Origin: an uncultured Flavobacteriales bacterium
GTDB taxonomy: Bacteria > Bacteroidota > Bacteroidia > Flavobacteriales_D > Parvicellaceae
Direction: 5' to 3'
Length of the DNA: 9,048 nt
Assembly: GCA_937924345.1 (NCBI GenBank)
Contig: CALDTD010000259.1
Span: forward strand, 1 to 9,048
The notes beneath the pieces are model-generated. The model had not been told where the DNA came from. It did no database searches and was given only the letters and a program-made list of their open reading frames with translations. The position numbers and the translations under genes are program-made. Below, in pieces: positions 6,176 to 9,048 of this stretch. Position 1 is the first letter of the stretch. Every line of letters starts with the position of its first letter.

Positions 6176-8458
6176 ATGAAAAAAGTTATACTATCATCAC
6201 TTATATTGGTTTCAGGGTTTTCATTTGCGCAAAACGTAAACTTTCCCGATGCTAATTTTAAAACATTTTTACTAACTACAACAGGCATTGACGCTAACAA
6301 CGATAACGAAATTCAGATTTCAGAAGCACAAGCGTATACAGGAAACTTATCTATCCATAGTCGGTCTAATATCACAGACATTACAGGGATGGAAGAATTT
6401 ATAAATTTACCTTATCTAAATGTTTACAATTGTGCTAATTTAACAACGGTTCCGACAATTACAAGTTCGGTAATGAATAGATTCGATGTAAGGGTTTGTC
6501 CTAATGTAACAAGTATAGATATAACCAATTTGCCAAATCTAGCTCGTGTAGATGTAGGTAGTTGTGCATTAACTTCAATCGATGTTTCGCAAAACACCGC
6601 TTTATGGAGTTTACAAGTTTATCAAAATAATATTTCTAACATAGATGTTTCGCAAAACACAGCATTGCAATCTCTATCTGTTGCTGGTAATCCTATTGCT
6701 TCTGTAAATATAGCTCCGCTAACGCAATTGCAGTACTTCTCTGCTGGCGATACACAAATAGCTACGACTAACTTTTCTACAAACACTTCTTTACTTAGTA
6801 TAGGATTAGCGAATACCAATATTACAACAATAGATTTAACAGGTTTAACACAACTTGGGACTTTAAATGTCTCGGGTTGTGCCATCAATAACATAGATTT
6901 TACCCCAACTCCAAACTTATTTACCTTAATAATTTCCGATAGTGATATTAGTAGTTTAAATACAGCGTTATTTCCTCAATTAAATTCTTTGTATGTAGAT
7001 GGAACTCCGATTACCTCATTGGATTTGTCTAACCTAACTGGTTTAGTACAAATAGATATTTCAAATACTACGATTTCTTCTTTAGACTTAAGTGCAGCAG
7101 CTAGTTTAGATACATTTACTGCATCAAGTACAGCTCTAGTATCTTTAGATTTAAGTAACAACGCTCAAATTTACGAAGCTCACATGAATGACAACGCTTC
7201 TTTAACATCACTTAACCTCGCTAGTGGTAATAATAGTAATTTATATTACTGTGAAATGACCAACAACCCGAGTTTAACTTGTATTCAAGTAGATGACCCT
7301 ATAGCTGCGGTGAACTTTTCTTATTGGACAAAAGATGCAACAGCAAGTTACAGTCTTAATTGCGGAGTAACACCGCCTTGTTTAGTTAATATTCCTGATG
7401 CTAATTTTAAAAGTTGTCTTTTAGGAAATACAAGTATAAATACAAATGGAAATGCAGAAATAGAGTGTAGTGAGGCAGCTGCTTATACAGGACAGTTATA
7501 TTGTGCTAGTAACTCAAATATAGCTGATGTTACCGGTATAGAAGCATTTTCTAACGTTAAAAATATCTTAATTTCTGGCAATAATATTACAGCTATGGAT
7601 TTAACCGGAAATACTTCTTTAGAGTATTTGTACTGTCAATTTAATCAAATAACATCTTTAGATTTAACAGGTTGTGTTAATTTAATAGAGGTTTGGTTTA
7701 ATGACAACCAATTATCTAATATCGATTTAACTAATAATGTGAATTTAGACTTCTTAAAAGGAGGGAATAATCAGTTAACCTCTGTTGGTTTTTCTGGCAA
7801 TCCAAATATAACAAACATAGCATTGTCAGGTAATCAATTGTCTAGTGTAGATGTTTCAACTAATGATTCTTTAAAGGTGCTAAATGTTAAAGATAACATG
7901 ATAACAAGCATAGATGTTAGTAATAATTTGGAGTTAACTAGTTTAGATTGTAGTCAAAATCAATTAACAGATGTTGATATTAGTATTAACTCGAAATTAA
8001 CACAGTTGTTTTGTTATGAAAATCTATTGACAGGTTTAAATGTGGCGAATGGAAATAATGCAAACTTTATTTTTCTATGGGCTAATGATAATTCAAATTT
8101 ATCTTGTGTAGAGGTAGATGATACTACATATAGCAATGCAAACTGGAATATGGGAAATTTTGTTTTTGATAGTGTGTCAGAATTTAGTCTAGACTGTTCT
8201 CAAAGTAATGGCGGAGGTAATGTAGGAATTAATGATTTTTCTAAAACAACGATAAATGCTTATCCCAACCCAACAAAAGATTTTATCATAATAGAAGAAC
8301 CGCAATTTAAGTCAGTTTCTGTTTATAATCAATTAGGAGCATTGGTATTGGAATCAAACGAAAGCAATTTAGATGTAAGTCATTTAGAAAATGGGATTTA
8401 TACCTTAAAGGTGTCCATAAAAACAGCGTTAAAGACAAGTAAAATAGTAAAGCTATAG
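6176..8458 (+). CDS. Secreted two-module leucine-rich-repeat protein with T9SS sorting domain
   Basis: A 760-aa exported protein. The signal peptide is residues 1-18 (SFA|Q). Two homologous modules follow. Module 1 (about 20-396) opens with NFPDANFKTFLL and a calcium-loop-like D39-E50 (DANNDNEIQISE), then 21-residue leucine-rich repeats clear from L132 to about 340, of the form I-x-x-hydrophobic-D-hydrophobic-S, and ends with LTCIQVDD and C396. Module 2 (about 403-674) repeats the plan with NIPDANFKSCLL, a degenerate loop at 422-433, seven regular 21-residue repeats (471-617), and LSCVEVDD with C674. After a GGG linker, residues about 690-760 form a type A T9SS C-terminal domain (NAYPNPTKDFIII ... 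GIYTLKV ... SKIVKL), so the mature protein should reach the cell surface or medium. The role is probably protein or glycan binding and adhesion; no catalytic motif is seen. An arylsulfotransferase-like gene follows after 10 bp. Confidence 0.93.
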   Translation: MKKVILSSLILVSGFSFAQNVNFPDANFKTFLLTTTGIDANNDNEIQISEAQAYTGNLSIHSRSNITDITGMEEFINLPYLNVYNCANLTTVPTITSSVMNRFDVRVCPNVTSIDITNLPNLARVDVGSCALTSIDVSQNTALWSLQVYQNNISNIDVSQNTALQSLSVAGNPIASVNIAPLTQLQYFSAGDTQIATTNFSTNTSLLSIGLANTNITTIDLTGLTQLGTLNVSGCAINNIDFTPTPNLFTLIISDSDISSLNTALFPQLNSLYVDGTPITSLDLSNLTGLVQIDISNTTISSLDLSAAASLDTFTASSTALVSLDLSNNAQIYEAHMNDNASLTSLNLASGNNSNLYYCEMTNNPSLTCIQVDDPIAAVNFSYWTKDATASYSLNCGVTPPCLVNIPDANFKSCLLGNTSINTNGNAEIECSEAAAYTGQLYCASNSNIADVTGIEAFSNVKNILISGNNITAMDLTGNTSLEYLYCQFNQITSLDLTGCVNLIEVWFNDNQLSNIDLTNNVNLDFLKGGNNQLTSVGFSGNPNITNIALSGNQLSSVDVSTNDSLKVLNVKDNMITSIDVSNNLELTSLDCSQNQLTDVDISINSKLTQLFCYENLLTGLNVANGNNANFIFLWANDNSNLSCVEVDDTTYSNANWNMGNFVFDSVSEFSLDCSQSNGGGNVGINDFSKTTINAYPNPTKDFIIIEEPQFKSVSVYNQLGALVLESNESNLDVSHLENGIYTLKVSIKTALKTSKIVKL
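6290..8198 (+). repeat. Internal module duplication in the LRR protein
   Basis: The protein encoded here contains two copies of one plan: (I/F)PDANFK cap, EF-hand-like loop, SEA..YTG, an ITD(I/V)TGIE-like segment, 21-residue repeats, NNxSLxCxxVDD and a closing Cys. The copies differ in repeat number: C369 lies 330 residues after the loop start in copy 1, against 222 in copy 2. That difference of 108 residues is about five 21-residue repeats. Within copy 1, GATGTTTCGCAAAACAC occurs at 6581 and again at 6644, exactly 63 bp (21 codons) apart, a trace of a recent single-repeat duplication. Confidence 0.8.
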
Positions 8459-8468
8459 TTAAAAAAGC

Positions 8469-9048
8469 ATGAAGTATTCTTTAATAATAGTTACTGTTTT
8501 TAACTTCTTATTCTGTCTTGCGCAAACCAATACTGTTGGGTTAATTCATCAAGAAGAAGGAGTAGCTGAAGGCTACGTTTTCTTTAGCCCCGATAGAAAC
8601 AATAAAAGTTATTTAATAAATAATTGTGGAGAAGTAGTAAACGAATGGACGTTTTCGCAACAGCCAGGAAGAACAGCTTACATTTTAGAAAATGGAAATG
8701 TTTTATATGCGGGTAAAACAAATCTAGAAATTCGAGATTGGAATAGTAATTTAATTTGGGGTATAGATGTTAATGCAACATTGGGGTTCAATCAACATCA
8801 CGATATAGAACCTTTACCTAACGGAAATATTTTATTGATTGTAAACGACAGTTACGATTCTACAACAATGTTTGCGCAGGGGATTCGCCCAAGTTTTGGA
8901 AGTGAAGAGTTTCGTTTAGATAAAGTTGTAGAAATAGAACCCGTTGGGATAAACGAAGATAATATAGTTTGGGAGTGGAAATTTTTTGATCACTTGATAC
9001 AAGAGTTAGATTCCACTAAGCCAAATTTTGGAGTTATAGACGAACATC
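8469..9048 (+). CDS. Arylsulfotransferase (ASST)-like exported protein, N-terminal part (cut by window edge)
   Basis: An open frame of 193 codons from ATG 8469 to the window edge. Residues 1-18 are a signal peptide (MKYSLIIVTVFNFLFCLA|Q). C16 is preceded by F, so a lipobox is unlikely. The mature part has NTVGLIHQEEGVAEGYVFFSP, YLINNCGEVVNEW, AYILENGNVLYAG, LEIRDWNSNLIW and NQHHDIEPLPNGNILLIVND. This series, especially HHDI.PLPNGN with repeated NGN(V/I)L strands, is the pattern of bacterial arylsulfotransferase propeller proteins (PF05935/PF14269), which move sulfate groups between phenolic compounds. Catalytic residues in the missing C-terminal half cannot be checked, and many flavobacterial members end in a T9SS domain that would also lie outside. 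It starts 10 bp after the LRR gene stop, so it is almost surely in the same operon and under the operator at 6090. Confidence 0.85.
   Translation, partial: MKYSLIIVTVFNFLFCLAQTNTVGLIHQEEGVAEGYVFFSPDRNNKSYLINNCGEVVNEWTFSQQPGRTAYILENGNVLYAGKTNLEIRDWNSNLIWGIDVNATLGFNQHHDIEPLPNGNILLIVNDSYDSTTMFAQGIRPSFGSEEFRLDKVVEIEPVGINEDNIVWEWKFFDHLIQELDSTKPNFGVIDEH

Noticed and set aside
6622..7161. Two minus-strand open frames inside the LRR gene (6622-6894 and 6976-7161)
   Set aside because: They are antisense shadows of the repeat-coding region, with no start context, domain or conservation sign.

Overview
The window looks like a chromosomal piece of a marine- or soil-type member of the Flavobacteriia (Bacteroidota). 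The reasons are: AT-rich DNA; no Shine-Dalgarno sequences ahead of the starts; promoter -7 elements of the form TAnnTTTG; a type IX secretion (T9SS) C-terminal sorting domain; a periplasmic-propeller/Y_Y_Y/His_kinase sensor paired with a LytTR regulator; and signal peptides ending in A-Q or G-Q. The genus cannot be told from the sequence.

Layout. Positions 1-127 (minus strand) hold the 5' end of an exported protein that runs off the left edge. A divergent intergenic region (128-253) follows. On the plus strand come a small P-loop NTPase of the AAA_28 type (254-796) and, 18 bp later, a 961-aa membrane sensor kinase (815-3700). After a 76-bp gap comes its probable partner, a LytTR response regulator (3777-4517). 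Two further units encode exported proteins: a 439-aa protein of unknown function with a glycine-rich C-terminus (4625-5944), closed by a strong intrinsic terminator (6024-6060), and a 760-aa two-module leucine-rich-repeat protein with a T9SS signal (6176-8458). The last is followed after 10 bp by the 5' part of an arylsulfotransferase-like gene (8469 to the right edge).

Main discovery. The three intergenic regions ahead of the regulator gene, the glycine-rich protein gene and the LRR gene each contain a pair of direct repeats with consensus CTGTTnGTTAA, spaced exactly 21 bp start to start. In each case a -7-like element begins exactly 7 bp after the second repeat. Two 9-11-bp direct repeats on one DNA face, two helical turns apart, are the known binding geometry of LytTR-domain regulators. 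I therefore infer a self-contained local regulon: the sensor signals to the LytTR protein, which activates its own gene (independently of the kinase gene upstream), the glycine-rich exported protein, and the LRR/arylsulfotransferase operon. The sites are seen directly. The regulator assignment, the sign of regulation and the biological role are inference.
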